In this document: in pieces, positions 49,101-58,893 of the stretch
Position numbering within the stretch: position 1 is the first letter of the stretch
Layout of the letters: each line of letters starts with the position of its first letter
DNA from: Scheffersomyces stipitis CBS 6054
Lineage: Eukaryota > Ascomycota > Pichiomycetes > Serinales > Debaryomycetaceae
Length of the DNA stretch: 64,000 nt
Direction: 5' to 3'
NCBI RefSeq assembly: GCF_000209165.1
Contig: NC_009048.1
Span: 868,001-932,000 of the forward strand
Made by a program: the position numbers and the translations under genes
Notes under the pieces: model-generated
Seen by the model: only the letters and a program-made list of their open reading frames with translations
What the model was told of the DNA's origin: nothing
Database searches by the model: none

Positions 49101-49626
49101 TGAGTCTGTATTGACCGTCACCATTCCTCGTACCGTCACTAGCTATGCTGCATCTCATGAAAAGCCTGGTGCTCCAGTGACTCACGTTTCTCTTATAACA
49201 AAGACCGTCGCTTCCGCTGGAAAGACATCTACAATAATTGTTTCCCATACAATTGTCAGCACTCCAATTGAAACTGTAGCTGCAAAAACTACACAAGTTG
49301 CTGGAGCTGACGTTCCTCATGCAATCGAGAACACTCCGGTTCAAACAGTAGTTGCTGGAACTCCTGGTGCCGACGTTCCCCATGCTGTTGACAACACTCC
49401 AGCTCAAGCCGTGGTTGCTGGAACTCCTGGCGCTGACCAAGCTGTCGACAACACTCCAGTCCAAACCGTAGCTGCTGCAACTCAAGTTGCCAGCATCTCA
49501 GGTCCTGGAGCTTCGGTTGAAAGTGTTTCTGCTTCAATTGAACAGGCCAACGAAGGTGCACTCGCCAAGGTCCCAACCACCTTGTTCGGAGGTTTGGTTG
49601 CGATTGCCGCTGGCTTAATGTTCTAA
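46165..49626 (+). CDS. Triple-CFEM, Ser/Thr/Glu-repeat GPI-type surface protein (Csa1/Rbt5-like)
   Basis: Predicted 1153-residue secreted, wall-anchored protein. It has a signal peptide (MKSSIVLLAGVAATLAA) and three CFEM modules from first to last Cys at residues 57-113, 249-305 and 510-566, each with the C..C..C..C.C..C..C..C pattern. Each has an Asp just before the GCLC pair (WDTGC, WDAGC, WDTGC), at the position of the haem-ligating Asp of Candida Csa2. Long acidic Ser/Glu/Thr repeat stalks follow modules 2 and 3. A non-repetitive globular part (about 730-850) follows, then two CPxTVTNCPAES repeats and VVAGTPGAD repeats. A hydrophobic C-terminus (LFGGLVAIAAGLMF) fits GPI anchoring. Haem binding at the surface is the likely role. 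Module 2 has a ninth Cys. Confidence 0.88.
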   Translation: MKSSIVLLAGVAATLAADITEAPTTSTDNPYTQYPSVPKTASINGFADRIYDDLPACAQPCMFQNTGITPCPYWDTGCLCVMPQFSGLIGQCIADACRGEEVLVATSLAISICSSAGVWEPYWMIPASVSQALASAAAEVATASATPTDDASPTEESSTVEETSTADETSSTEETEETSTEETSTDEETSSTEETTDVTETSSVEETPESTTPTVTDAPTGSSSTPAAPIRTASINGFADPIYDKLPACAQPCVFQDTGITPCPYWDAGCLCVMPQFGSLIGECIAEACCGEDVAFATSLAVSVCSSAGVKSEPYWRVASSVSDELAAAATAECSATSSAEETSSTEETSSVEETSSAEETSSAEETSSADETSSADETSSAAETSADETSSAAETSADETSSAAETSADETSSADETSSADETSSADETSSEAETSSEAETSAEETSADETSSAEETSSADETPESTTPTITDAPTSSTDNPYTQYPSVAKTASINGFADKIYDDLPPCAQPCMFQNTGITPCPYWDTGCLCVMPQFGGLIGDCIADACRGEEVLVATSLAISICSSAGVWEPYWMIPASVSEALASAAADVATASATPTDDASSAEESSGAEQTSSADETSSAAETSAEETSSADETSSADETSAEETSSADESSSAVETSADETSSAAETSSAAETSSAAETSSADETSADESSVESATSVPLSSVSSSSDDEDTTSAPVSSTTPESSYSWTHTETTTFTFQVTAIADEPETYSAYVDANNDSLTLNENNGPFFELRLPEGYLYINGLFVDAQDETGLTVGTSPVGGWEFFGDPLLEFEGNHNFFICTDQEVPIQVQSIAPDCLPGVLLLTTDGESATSTASNGESSQTGNGEGASTTDTAGEGEHSDSTGSVPSGTITTVITSEEVVTVTKCPATVTNCPAESKATVTISHTITTTYCPEETISSKPTGAATKVITSTDVYTVTQCPVTVTNCPAESVLTVTIPRTVTSYAASHEKPGAPVTHVSLITKTVASAGKTSTIIVSHTIVSTPIETVAAKTTQVAGADVPHAIENTPVQTVVAGTPGADVPHAVDNTPAQAVVAGTPGADQAVDNTPVQTVAAATQVASISGPGASVESVSASIEQANEGALAKVPTTLFGGLVAIAAGLMF
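47170..47560 (+). repeat. Coding tandem repeats (SSA-E/D-ET units), first block
   Basis: Tandem 15-18-nt units such as GAAACTTCTTCTGCTGAC, coding Ser/Ala/Glu/Asp/Thr, occupy the stalk after the second CFEM module. Several consecutive 18-nt units are identical, so copy number is likely to vary. A similar block follows the third module (about 47980-48250). Confidence 0.8.
47980..48250 (+). repeat. Coding tandem repeats (SSA-E/D-ET units), second block
   Basis: Same unit type as the block at 47170-47560, after the third CFEM module. The two blocks flank a near-duplicate CFEM module and could promote unequal recombination. Confidence 0.75.
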
Positions 49627-52600
49627 GTAAAAGTATCACTGTTACCCAAAAAGCTAAAAAGAATTTTCCCAAAAAGCATTAGATTATAGACCTTCTCCTT
49701 CCTTTCGGTTTCAACTTCCAAGTTACTGTAATATTTATTGAATTGAATATCAATTGCTGACTGCTATTGATGAGTTCTGGTATACATTTGTTAAGGAATT
49801 GGCCTCACTACCAAACACAAAACACACACTACCAGGGACACTTCCTCCTTTCGCTACCCTCACTTGTTTATCTGCCTTCGATGCTGATACCTCTGTATTG
49901 TTTTAGTTCGCTTACATAATTTTCGTCCAGGCATCTGATGCCCTATTTACCTTTCCACGAGTACATGAAACCTGATAACGCTTTCACCCGTAAGCTGGCT
50001 TCCTTTTTGGTACTACACTAACTACTTTTTACTCACTTCGCTATTCTAACTTTGCTTCCTACTTTACTGCTGAATAGCTTATCGCACACTATCCCAATCT
50101 AAATACTTCTTTGGAATACGATGCGAGACAGCGCTCTTCGTGGTCATGTCTATGCTTTTCTATGCGAAATATACAATTCCCGTTTTAATTCTGTTACCTC
50201 GCTCCTTACTTACTCCTTATGCATTGTTCTGTATTACTTCACGAGATGGCCCTTAAGATACACCAAAATTGCTTCTCTAATCAAATGTCTATTTTTACCT
50301 TTCCTACTTTATCTCTCACTGCTGTCTATTTTTACCCAGCCAGCTCCAGCTGTCACAATTACGGTCACAGCTTCGTTCCGCTAGCGTGAAGAAGCGTATG
50401 TACATGATTTCAACACGCGTCGCCTATTCTTGCTGGGTTCCCTAAATAGCGCTGAGTCTAGACCTGGCTGGACTCTGCACACGAGTTGACATTTCCTAAA
50501 ACAGATTAATTTCCAATAGCTCGGATATATGCTTACCAGATAACTGGGCCCATATTCTAGACACAGGCCTTTGTCGATCTGTCTTTGATGGCATCCATCG
50601 TGCAATCACTACATTGTAGATCGAATATGGCATCTTGTAGAAGGAAAAAGACCCGACCAAATGGACAAAGATTGGCTTTTCAAATCTAATAAAATGCTGC
50701 ACCTTTTGAAAATGTGCTGGTTGAACGAAAATGCTCTAGTTTTCCCTTTAGCATACCCATTTTAATAGAACTTGTATACATTATCAGTAGATTGAAACGT
50801 CGATACGGGGCTCAGGAAACTCTAATTCTTCGGCGGATCTACATCCGCGGACACAGTTGGCTAGAGACAATCAGAGAAAATTATTCTCAAGCCATGTTAT
50901 TGTGTGCTACAGTAGGTTGAAATACCACCAATTCTGAACTGCCAAATCCGTGAACAAAGATGCAAATTTGCGCCATTGTAGTGTTCAAAAACGCATCTAC
51001 TCTCGTCTCAACTCTTAGCCCTGCCCCAGTCCTCCTTCAGATACAGCCCTCTGCCATGTAGACTTTCCTAGTATTATTTTTTCTATTGACGTAAAGATAT
51101 GAGGGGATTGGTGCAAATCTCTCCTTGTAGGCTGCAGTGAGTCGAACACCACAGAGCCCATATCGGCGGCTGGAAGTGCTAATAATAGTAGCCGTGATAT
51201 TCGATAAAAAAAATTGAGCTTCGGTAGAGTCTTCTAGCTTGCACGCCACAACAGATTTCGGTAGCTCCTATTGTTATTTGCCCCAGATGTGAAATTCTAG
51301 TCGGCACCCGATCAGCCTCCACGTTACATCATCCGCTTTTATTTTTTAGGGCTCATACACGTATTGGCTAAAGTTACAAAAAGAATTTGTTCATTATAAG
51401 ATAGCCGCCGTCAACGTAAATGTACATCAACCGTGGAGATATTCACGAGTAAATATATATAGAAGACAAAAGCCGGGCATTGTTATAATAGGCTGTAGAA
51501 GTACGAATTGAGCTTGTTTTCAATTTTTTTCTCTATCTTTCTGATCCACCTTTGAGCTTCTCGTCACCAAAAAACTAGGGCCATAGTTCCTACCACTGGA
51601 CAAATCTAAAAATTTCACAAACACATATTGCGGTCATAAGCGTAGCTGCATTTTTACCCCGACATTAACGACTCTCATCAACCAGCTCAACCTACCCTTC
51701 GTATTTGAGTTTGACAAGAAAGTGAAGAAATTTTTCATCGTTAACTGCACAGAATAATTCCAATTATTTTTGCTTGCATTAATTAAGAAATCAGAACGTT
51801 CACCAGACAGAGTCTGAAGACTTTCCAATTTCAACACATAGCCAAGTTCTGACTTTTCATTTCTTGATTCTGTCACCTCGTTGACAGCAGTGATATTCCA
51901 ATTAAGCCTGGAACTGAAGGAATTTGCCCAAATCGTAGACTACCCCTCCTTCTCTCATTACCCCAGGTTTGTCAATTGACCAGAGCCACCCAGTCTTGTG
52001 CAGTTATACATAGTAACACAAACTGAACCTACAGCGATCATCAGCTAAGAATACCGCTTATCTGTAGGGTCAGATCGTGTGTCAATATCCCCAGAAGAGG
52101 AGAGCCCACAGCGAGAAATCTCTGTCGTGATCAGTTCAAACTGGCTAGTCTGCCTCCTGTTAGATAGACGCCATCAGGTTAATTGTAGATTTCCAATTCT
52201 ACATCCGCTGCACTGCTAGGTCCACCACTGTGCTAGAACAAAGTTCGCGAACAATAGTGGCACAATAGCGAAAAAATAGCGAGAGAATAGCGAGTCAGAT
52301 TTGTCGCGCCGTTGCTACCACGAGTTTGAGACCATCCTCGTAGTGGAAGAGCCGTTTTTTTTTTGCGAGGCGTGCTACAATAGGCAGGTGTTCAGTGATA
52401 TCAGCAGAAAGCTAAAAGCTAAAGCAAGGGCCACATTAGTGAAAGAAGTTGCAGAGTAAGCCAATAGCTGAGCAGCACGAAGACGACACTGTGTTAACTA
52501 CTGGATATCATCTACCTCATCATTGCCAGCACAAGGATTTTATCCCAGGGAGAGTGCCAACTAAAAATAGAACCCTGTCTATTTTTGGCACCACACACGA

Positions 52601-53436
52601 AGAAAGTTCCAGGACCTAGACCTAGACCTTGGTAACTCTCTTGAATAGTTCGCCCTGTTCCACTAAAAAGCGTCGTGGAATTGTTCGTTTTTGCGGGTCA
52701 TCGAAATCCAAAATTTTTTACCACCGCCAGAGCTAGCGACACAAGTTCTCACCGCAGCTAGCTACAGCCTCAGTACAGGAGCTAGCACGATTTCCAGGCT
52801 GAAACTGGTAAATAAAAAAGTCGCTTTTGCACCGTAATTCTTTTGGAACCAAGTGCCACGAAGCCAGGAGATCTCCAATACGCGTCTAGACATCCTGCTT
52901 GTCCTGGGCTAGTTACTGGTGAAGTATTGAGCTGCTGTATATTTGATACTCGTGAGCAGACAATTGCAAAGATAAGAATCTCCCCACCAACAGAAAAAAC
53001 ACCGTAACGAAGAGAAGAATTAGACACTAACAAGGGAAGAGTAACAGAAGAGAATATCAGACCCTCTCTACATCACCTACAATCGCAACAAAACACAATA
53101 ACAACGATATCTACCTCATAGTTCAATTCGCCTTCTTCCGTGTTCTTATCATATCTGATATCAGTTTCATACCATTTTCACTCTTCTACGCTAATATCTA
53201 CAACTGAAACACTCACCCTCACACATCCCAATTAACTACTTTATACCACACAAACATCTACTTATCCATACCCCTAATTATCTGGTTTATCGAATCGATT
53301 TCAATCTAATATCTGATTTATTACATCGATCTGCAGCATAACTACACATTGTTCGTATTGATCCATAACTCTGATTCAACACATCGATCTATCACATCCA
53401 ATTCATAGATCCAATCATAGATACTCGCACATCTCA
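49627..53436. other. 3.8-kb gene-free region between the CFEM gene and the RhoGAP gene
   Basis: I found no supportable gene or structural RNA. The 87-residue hydrophobic frame at 50121-50384 has no family likeness. Features seen: three AATAGCGA copies with an 11-bp period (52264-52293), a nine-T run (52354-52362) and a long A-poor, C/T-rich leader-like stretch (about 53080-53430) before the RhoGAP ATG. The size hints at a strongly regulated upstream region or a decayed gene. Confidence 0.45.
52264..52293. repeat. Three helically phased AATAGCGA copies
   Basis: AATAGCGA starts at 52264, 52275 and 52286, that is every 11 bp, about one DNA turn. This would put identical binding sites on the same DNA face. 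No factor is proposed. Confidence 0.5.
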
Positions 53437-55371
53437 ATGAGCCATTCGCTGCTGCCCAATAGCAAGCCATCGATATTTGGCTGGGTCAAGAACTTGAAGC
53501 GAGGGAATCTCTTGTCGAGTGACTCAGTCAACGACATAACCTCCGACAACGAGAACCTCCAGTCTGTAGATTCGCGTTCTCCCACAAAAGCTAAGAATAT
53601 TGCTCTACTGCTTTCGCAGCTGCAATCCTCATCGATTCTTCCAACCTCACAAGCTTCTCCACCCAATGCTGGCCACCAGGATTTCCTAAGACCGCTCCTC
53701 CACCAGAAATCGCGATCCACAAACAACGTTAATCGCGTCAGATCCAATTCACTCAATCAACTGGAGAAGTCGTCGTCGTTGAGACAACACAGAGACTCGT
53801 TTCTCCAACACAACCCTCTCGTAGACGAAAATAGCAAGTATTTCGGAGTCCCGCTTGAGGTCGCTATCAGAGAAGCTTCGGCCAAAATCTCCATCCTAAA
53901 CCCAGACCCTTCGGATCACGGTCTCCAGTATGGCGAGATCCCAATTGTCGTTGCTAAATGTGGAGTTTTCCTCAAGAACAATGGGCTCACAGTTGAAGGT
54001 ATTTTCAGAGTAGGAGGCTCGTCCAAACGTTTGAAAGAACTTCAGCATATCTTCAACACTCCGCCAATATATGGGAAAAAGTTGAAATGGGACGGTTACA
54101 CTGTTCATGACGCTGCCTCCATCTTAAGAAGATACCTCAATGCGTTGCCCGAGCCGTTGATCCCCTTGGGCCTTTACGAATCCTTCAGAGATCCTTTACG
54201 TAAGCGTACCAGAATCATCAATTACATGAAGTACAAGGCGGAAAACCCATCCAAGACATCCAAGTCGGCCTTGAGCTCTTCCACAGCCTTACCTGTAGAA
54301 ACTGAATCAACTTCTTCTCAGTTGACAGAAGCCAATATCGATCGTTTGAATGAGACAGGATCTACGGTTACTGCTGCTGCTGCCGCTTCTCATCCTACAA
54401 TTACTGTTGTTTCTGAATCTCAGCAACAGAATCCAGGAGAAGAACAATCTACCGGAGAAATAAACGCTGCTATTATGGAAGGATCTTCTCTGCAGCTCAC
54501 AGAAGAAGAACAAAGAAAATCGTTAAAGAAATCAAAGAACTACAAAAAATTAACCAGAGACGTCCATGAAGCTATTGAAGAATATAAACAGTTGCTTGAT
54601 GAATTGCCCACAGCTTCGAGACAGTTACTTTTCTATATTTTGGACTTGTTGGCAATGGTTCAGAATCATTCTGGGGAGAACTTGATGTCGTCGAGAAATT
54701 TGGCTGCAATCTTCCAACCATCCATACTATCGCATCCCAACCATGACTTGGATCCAGAAGAGTACGCCTTGTCGCAGCTGGTTGTTGAATTTTTGGTTCA
54801 GTATGCTTATAAGCTTCTTCCTCAGCAAAGTCCTCCATCTGGCAAGATAGTTCCTGCTGGAGAAGCTGCTGAACAAGCTACTGAAGACCCGAACGCTCAT
54901 ATAGATGCTAATTCCAACGGCAATACTGGTGTTGTAGCCCCTGCACCACTCAAGAGTGAAGATTCTCATAGCAGTGTAACGTCTACCAGCACCACTCCAA
55001 TAGAAGAAACGGGTTTGCTCAGTAAGCCTACCCTGGCCAAATTTAAAAGACAGCACAGTAAGTCGTTGCCTTCTGCTGACGATGTCGACAACGATTTGGT
55101 TGGTTACCACAACAGCGTCAAGTCTAAGAACTCAATACCCGTCATCGACTCAGATAACGATTTCGAAATCACCGACGATGAAATCGAAGGAGACAACTCC
55201 GAAGAAGACTTGCATCTCAGACTCAACAATGGGTCTGTACAGAGTCAAGATCAAGTTCAACATCATAATACGTTGCCTATAGAGACTTCACTGTCGTCTG
55301 TTGCCATCATAGTATCTACGCCTTCTTCGAAGGTGGTTCCTGTTTTGGTGAAGGACAGCTCGACACAGTAG
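53437..55371 (+). CDS. Rho GTPase-activating protein (Sac7/Bag7-type)
   Basis: Predicted 644-residue GAP for Rho1-type GTPases (cell-wall integrity and actin signalling). It has a Ser-rich N-terminus, then the RhoGAP domain from about residue 136: FGVPLEVAIREAS, YGEIPIVVAKCGVFLKNNGLTVEGIFRVGGSSKRLKEL with the arginine finger Arg191, and LRRYLNALPEPLIPLGLYESFRDP. It ends LFYILDLLAMVQNHSGENLMSSRNLAAIFQPSIL. The GAP domain is split by a Ser/Thr/Glu-rich insert of about 100 residues (270-370). Sac7-like proteins carry a variable insert here. The C-terminal third is acidic and Ser-rich. The wording before the finger (VAKCGVFLKxNGL) is Sac7/Bag7-specific. Confidence 0.85.
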   Translation: MSHSLLPNSKPSIFGWVKNLKRGNLLSSDSVNDITSDNENLQSVDSRSPTKAKNIALLLSQLQSSSILPTSQASPPNAGHQDFLRPLLHQKSRSTNNVNRVRSNSLNQLEKSSSLRQHRDSFLQHNPLVDENSKYFGVPLEVAIREASAKISILNPDPSDHGLQYGEIPIVVAKCGVFLKNNGLTVEGIFRVGGSSKRLKELQHIFNTPPIYGKKLKWDGYTVHDAASILRRYLNALPEPLIPLGLYESFRDPLRKRTRIINYMKYKAENPSKTSKSALSSSTALPVETESTSSQLTEANIDRLNETGSTVTAAAAASHPTITVVSESQQQNPGEEQSTGEINAAIMEGSSLQLTEEEQRKSLKKSKNYKKLTRDVHEAIEEYKQLLDELPTASRQLLFYILDLLAMVQNHSGENLMSSRNLAAIFQPSILSHPNHDLDPEEYALSQLVVEFLVQYAYKLLPQQSPPSGKIVPAGEAAEQATEDPNAHIDANSNGNTGVVAPAPLKSEDSHSSVTSTSTTPIEETGLLSKPTLAKFKRQHSKSLPSADDVDNDLVGYHNSVKSKNSIPVIDSDNDFEITDDEIEGDNSEEDLHLRLNNGSVQSQDQVQHHNTLPIETSLSSVAIIVSTPSSKVVPVLVKDSSTQ

Positions 55372-55939
55372 CTGCTGTGAATAGGGCTTATTTTGAAGTT
55401 AACGACGCAATGATAAATGAAGGTACTATGTTTCTCAACAAAGGTTTTGGTTCAGTTCTTGTAATAATGTGCAACTTTTCCGTGGGTTTCGATTGCGATA
55501 GTTTTGTCTGTTTTATGTGTGAATTTTCGTGTATAGGTTGTTCGCTTGGTGTATTTCTCTGGCTGGCTAAGTTATAGAAGTGTGTACAAGTAGAGCGGAT
55601 TTTGGCCAGAATAGCTGGAGTAAATGCTTTTGACTGTGTATGAGCTTTCTTTAAATGTAACAGTGTTTATAAATTAATGTATTGGGTGGTTTTGCTAAGG
55701 ATTTCTACACTTAGCATGGATCTTGTCTTAGTTAACTACTATGGTTCTTTACTGAGGCTTAATGCGACTCTTACTGTATGACGGTTCACTACAAGAATTT
55801 AGTATGCAACTCGAATTTGATTGAGAACATCCAAACGGCAGTCGTGCTGTGCCCAACATGTTTTTCAAGTATATTTCATCTCCAGAGCAAGATCTATATG
55901 AAACCCATAAATTAGGAACCGTAGCCAATCATATACAAA
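55372..55939. other. Intergenic region RhoGAP-LEO1
   Basis: 3' region of the RhoGAP gene and promoter of LEO1. I see no supportable gene; the short frame at 55377-55577 is Cys/Phe-rich with no domain. Confidence 0.45.
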
Positions 55940-57067
55940 ATGCTGGACGAGGAGAAAAGATTGAGCGAAGAAGAAGTCGACGACTTATTTGGAGACGACG
56001 AAGAAGAAGAAGAACAGGATTCTGTGAAAAAATCGGGAAGATATGGAGAAAATGAAGATGAAGACGAAGACGAAGATGACGGGGAAGACGAAGAAGAGCC
56101 AGAAGAGTTGAAGAACATCAGTATTTCACTTCCCAGGCATGCAATCTCTCAAAAACCTGAAGACGATACCTACTCGTTGAAGATGCCAGTTTTCTTGAAT
56201 GTTGAAGCACATCCGTTTGACCCCACGGAGTTCAAAGAACGAGTTCAGCAGACAGCAGCAGAAAGATCGACTAGAACGTCGTTGACAGACAAACAGAAAC
56301 AGAACGAATTGGTAGCAGAAAAGCTATTGAATGAAAACACTTTAAGGTGGAGATACTCCAACTCCGGAAACGATGAGATTATCAAGCAATCCAATTCCCA
56401 TTTTGTTCAATGGAACGATGGTTCGTTGTCTTTGAAGATCGGCAATGAACTTTTTGACGTTCGTGAATTGCCGTTGACAGACAACTTTCTCGTCAAGACC
56501 CATGATAGCTACGAGATTCTTCAGCATACATCCATCCTCAATAAGACCATCAACTTGTTGCCCTCTTCCACGTTGACATCGACACACAGAAAGCTTACCC
56601 AGGCCGTCAAGAGCATCCAGACCAAGGACAAGATTTTGAACACTATCACCAACGACGATCCCATGATGAAACAGAGGTTGGCAGACGAGAATGAGCGTAA
56701 GACGTTACGTTTGAGAAGACAGCTTGAATCTAAACGGAAACTCCAGGAAGAACGTTTGGAACGTAGTAACAGTCCTGCTCTTAGAGGCCACGAAAGAGAA
56801 AACGCATACGAACGTTTTGCCAGAACCTACGGCGAAGAGGAGTATGACGAAGAAGACGACTTTGTTGCTGGTGACGATGAAGAAGTCGAAGGCTATGATG
56901 ATGAGGATGATGAAGAAGAAGAAGAATACGAAAGAGGTGCCGAAAGATTGAAGAAGTTGAAGGATGAAGGAGCTTCAAAATATAGAGACAATGGCCGTGA
57001 AGAAGACGAAGACGAGAAGCTGGCCAGAAAGAAGAGAAGAATCATCGACTCGGACGACGACGAGTGA
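55940..57067 (+). CDS. LEO1: Leo1, Paf1 transcription-elongation complex subunit
   Basis: Predicted 375-residue nuclear protein. The Paf1 complex travels with RNA polymerase II and promotes histone marking and elongation. The N-terminus is highly acidic (DDLFGDDEEEEEQ, then Glu/Asp runs). The Leo1 core (about residues 55-225) reads ISLPRHAISQKPEDDTYSLKMPVFLNVEAHPFDP, NTLRWRYS, SHFVQWNDGSLSLKIGNELFDV and THDSYEILQHTSILNKTINLLP. The C-terminal part is charged and ends KLARKKRRIIDSDDDE, a typical Leo1/Paf1 acidic tail. The length is slightly below S. cerevisiae Leo1 (464). Confidence 0.9.
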   Translation: MLDEEKRLSEEEVDDLFGDDEEEEEQDSVKKSGRYGENEDEDEDEDDGEDEEEPEELKNISISLPRHAISQKPEDDTYSLKMPVFLNVEAHPFDPTEFKERVQQTAAERSTRTSLTDKQKQNELVAEKLLNENTLRWRYSNSGNDEIIKQSNSHFVQWNDGSLSLKIGNELFDVRELPLTDNFLVKTHDSYEILQHTSILNKTINLLPSSTLTSTHRKLTQAVKSIQTKDKILNTITNDDPMMKQRLADENERKTLRLRRQLESKRKLQEERLERSNSPALRGHERENAYERFARTYGEEEYDEEDDFVAGDDEEVEGYDDEDDEEEEEYERGAERLKKLKDEGASKYRDNGREEDEDEKLARKKRRIIDSDDDE

Positions 57068-57624
57068 GTGTATACTAGCGTCAATGTATAAATGTATGAG
57101 GTATAAATGAGATGTAGCGGAAGTTTGTGATTTCTATAAATGTGAACAATCTTACCATTGACTATTGCTAAGAAGAATCTGACTTTCTCAAAGACGTATT
57201 AATCATGAAATAACTTTCGAAGTTTGCCCTGAGCTGGATCTATATCTGATATTTCTTAGCAGCCATATCTCTCTGGTATATAATACAGTCGCTGTATACT
57301 CCACAATTTCTATTTCTCTTACTTTTCTTCGATTCACAAGCAACTGCCATTCAAAACTGTAACTCAGGTATATGCCTCCATATTGTACAGTGCTTGCTCG
57401 ATTCTTCTCTGCCACTGCGTCTTACTCTGTTGCTCTATACTTCTCTTTAATCTTATCTCACGCACTCCCTTCAGCCGAAAAGCACACTACATTGAAAAAT
57501 TCGCATGTCACCCCATAAGCCCGAGGCTAAAGTCAAGATCTATCTTTCTATATAAACTCAATACCTGCCTCGTCGTTTTTCACAACTTACAGCAACTTCC
57601 TAAGATCAATTTGTCCCATTTCTC
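57068..57624. other. Intergenic region LEO1-ADK2
   Basis: Promoter of the adenylate kinase gene with a C/T-rich leader. I see no supportable gene. Confidence 0.45.
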
Positions 57625-58314
57625 ATGACGCTCGCTCGTCCGATACGACTCTTGCTATTGGGAGCACCTGGTTCAGGCAAAGGGACCCAAACCTCGCGGC
57701 TTTTGAACCAGTTTCCGTCCATTAGAGCCATTTCCTCGGGCGATGTCTTACGTACGCAAATCGCTGCTGGAACTCCAGTGGGAAAGGAAGCTTCAACCTA
57801 TATTAAGAACGGTCAATTAGTTCCGGATTCTACCATGGTGGGACTTATTACATCTCAATTGAGCCAGAAGGGTTGGTTGAACCAACTGTCTACGTGGCTC
57901 TTGGATGGGTTTCCACGTACTGTAAACCAGGCCAAGTCACTCAGAGGAGTCCTTTCAAAGTCTAAGGCCAATTTGAACTTGGTTGTAGAACTCGACGTCG
58001 ACCAGCGAATTATACTCGATCGGATAGAGGCTCGTTGGGTCCACGTTCCGAGTGGAAGAGTGTATAATCTTGACTACAACCCTCCTAAAGTGCCTTTTAA
58101 AGACGACGTTACGGGAGAACCATTGCTGAAACGGGAGGATGACACAGCAGAAGTGTTTCAAAGACGTTTGGACAAGTACAATCAAGAAATCGGTCCTTTG
58201 AAGCTGTTCTACGCCGACATTGGTATCTTGAGCACAGTCAGTGGAAATACTTCTGATATCATCTACCCTAAGCTTTCAAAGTTGATCTTGGACAAATTTG
58301 GCACAACAGCATAG
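57625..58314 (+). CDS. ADK2: Mitochondrial adenylate kinase / GTP:AMP phosphotransferase (Adk2)
   Basis: Predicted 229-residue kinase phosphorylating AMP with GTP (or ATP) in the mitochondrial matrix. P-loop GAPGSGKGT (residues 13-21), SSGDVLR, WLLDGFPRT and the long LID domain WVHVPSGRVYNLDYNPPKVPFKDDVTGEPL...REDD are present. The LID lacks zinc-binding Cys, as in eukaryotic AK3-type enzymes. The N-terminus is short and basic (MTLARPIRLLLL), similar to Adk2, which is imported without cleavage. The length matches Adk2 (225). Confidence 0.9.
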   Translation: MTLARPIRLLLLGAPGSGKGTQTSRLLNQFPSIRAISSGDVLRTQIAAGTPVGKEASTYIKNGQLVPDSTMVGLITSQLSQKGWLNQLSTWLLDGFPRTVNQAKSLRGVLSKSKANLNLVVELDVDQRIILDRIEARWVHVPSGRVYNLDYNPPKVPFKDDVTGEPLLKREDDTAEVFQRRLDKYNQEIGPLKLFYADIGILSTVSGNTSDIIYPKLSKLILDKFGTTA

Positions 58315-58893
58315 AGAGCAATAGCTACGACTATTTGGACGCTGGGCATCATGTTCTTGAGACGGCTAGCACCATTAGATTAGATATACATAGAATGTAA
58401 TATTAAGTAGATATAATGACGATTGGATAGAATCGGAAAGAAGAGTATATTGCTGTGGAACTTATCAAGCAACCGTTCATAAATTTTGAGAGTCTGGGAG
58501 TTGTAATTATTCACGTTAGTGCCTCTTTAGATAGTGCTTCACTACATGGATTACAGATATTAAACGATGTAATTTTGGCAAAGCTATGGAATTATGAAAG
58601 AGGAATAAGCTGAGGTAAAAGAATACTTTTGCATTTATCCAGTTCTCTAATTTGCGATTAGTAATTCTTCGATTGATAAGTATACACTCTCGGTTCATCT
58701 GACGGTGGTAATAACTCTTCGATAACTCTGGTACCGTAATTCGTTATGTATTTTCGCACCCAAACATTTTTTCAGGAACACTTCGCACTCATAGTTAAGA
58801 GACTTACCTTTTTTCATTGTGAATAATTGAAGAAACTATCTCTGTTCTTTACAGATCGCTGTCATTTTTTCAAAGTCATTACCAGTGTCCTAG
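58315..58893. other. Intergenic region ADK2-RAD3
   Basis: 3' region of ADK2 and promoter of RAD3. I see no supportable gene or RNA. Confidence 0.45.

Noticed and set aside
50121..50384. 87-residue hydrophobic frame
   Set aside because: Leu/Tyr/Ser-rich translation of T-rich DNA, with no conserved motif.
52230..52365. Possible Pol III gene ending in a T9 run, with a GTTCGCGAAC start recalling U6
   Set aside because: GTTCGCGAAC is a simple palindrome and the rest does not match U6. No A/B boxes were seen.
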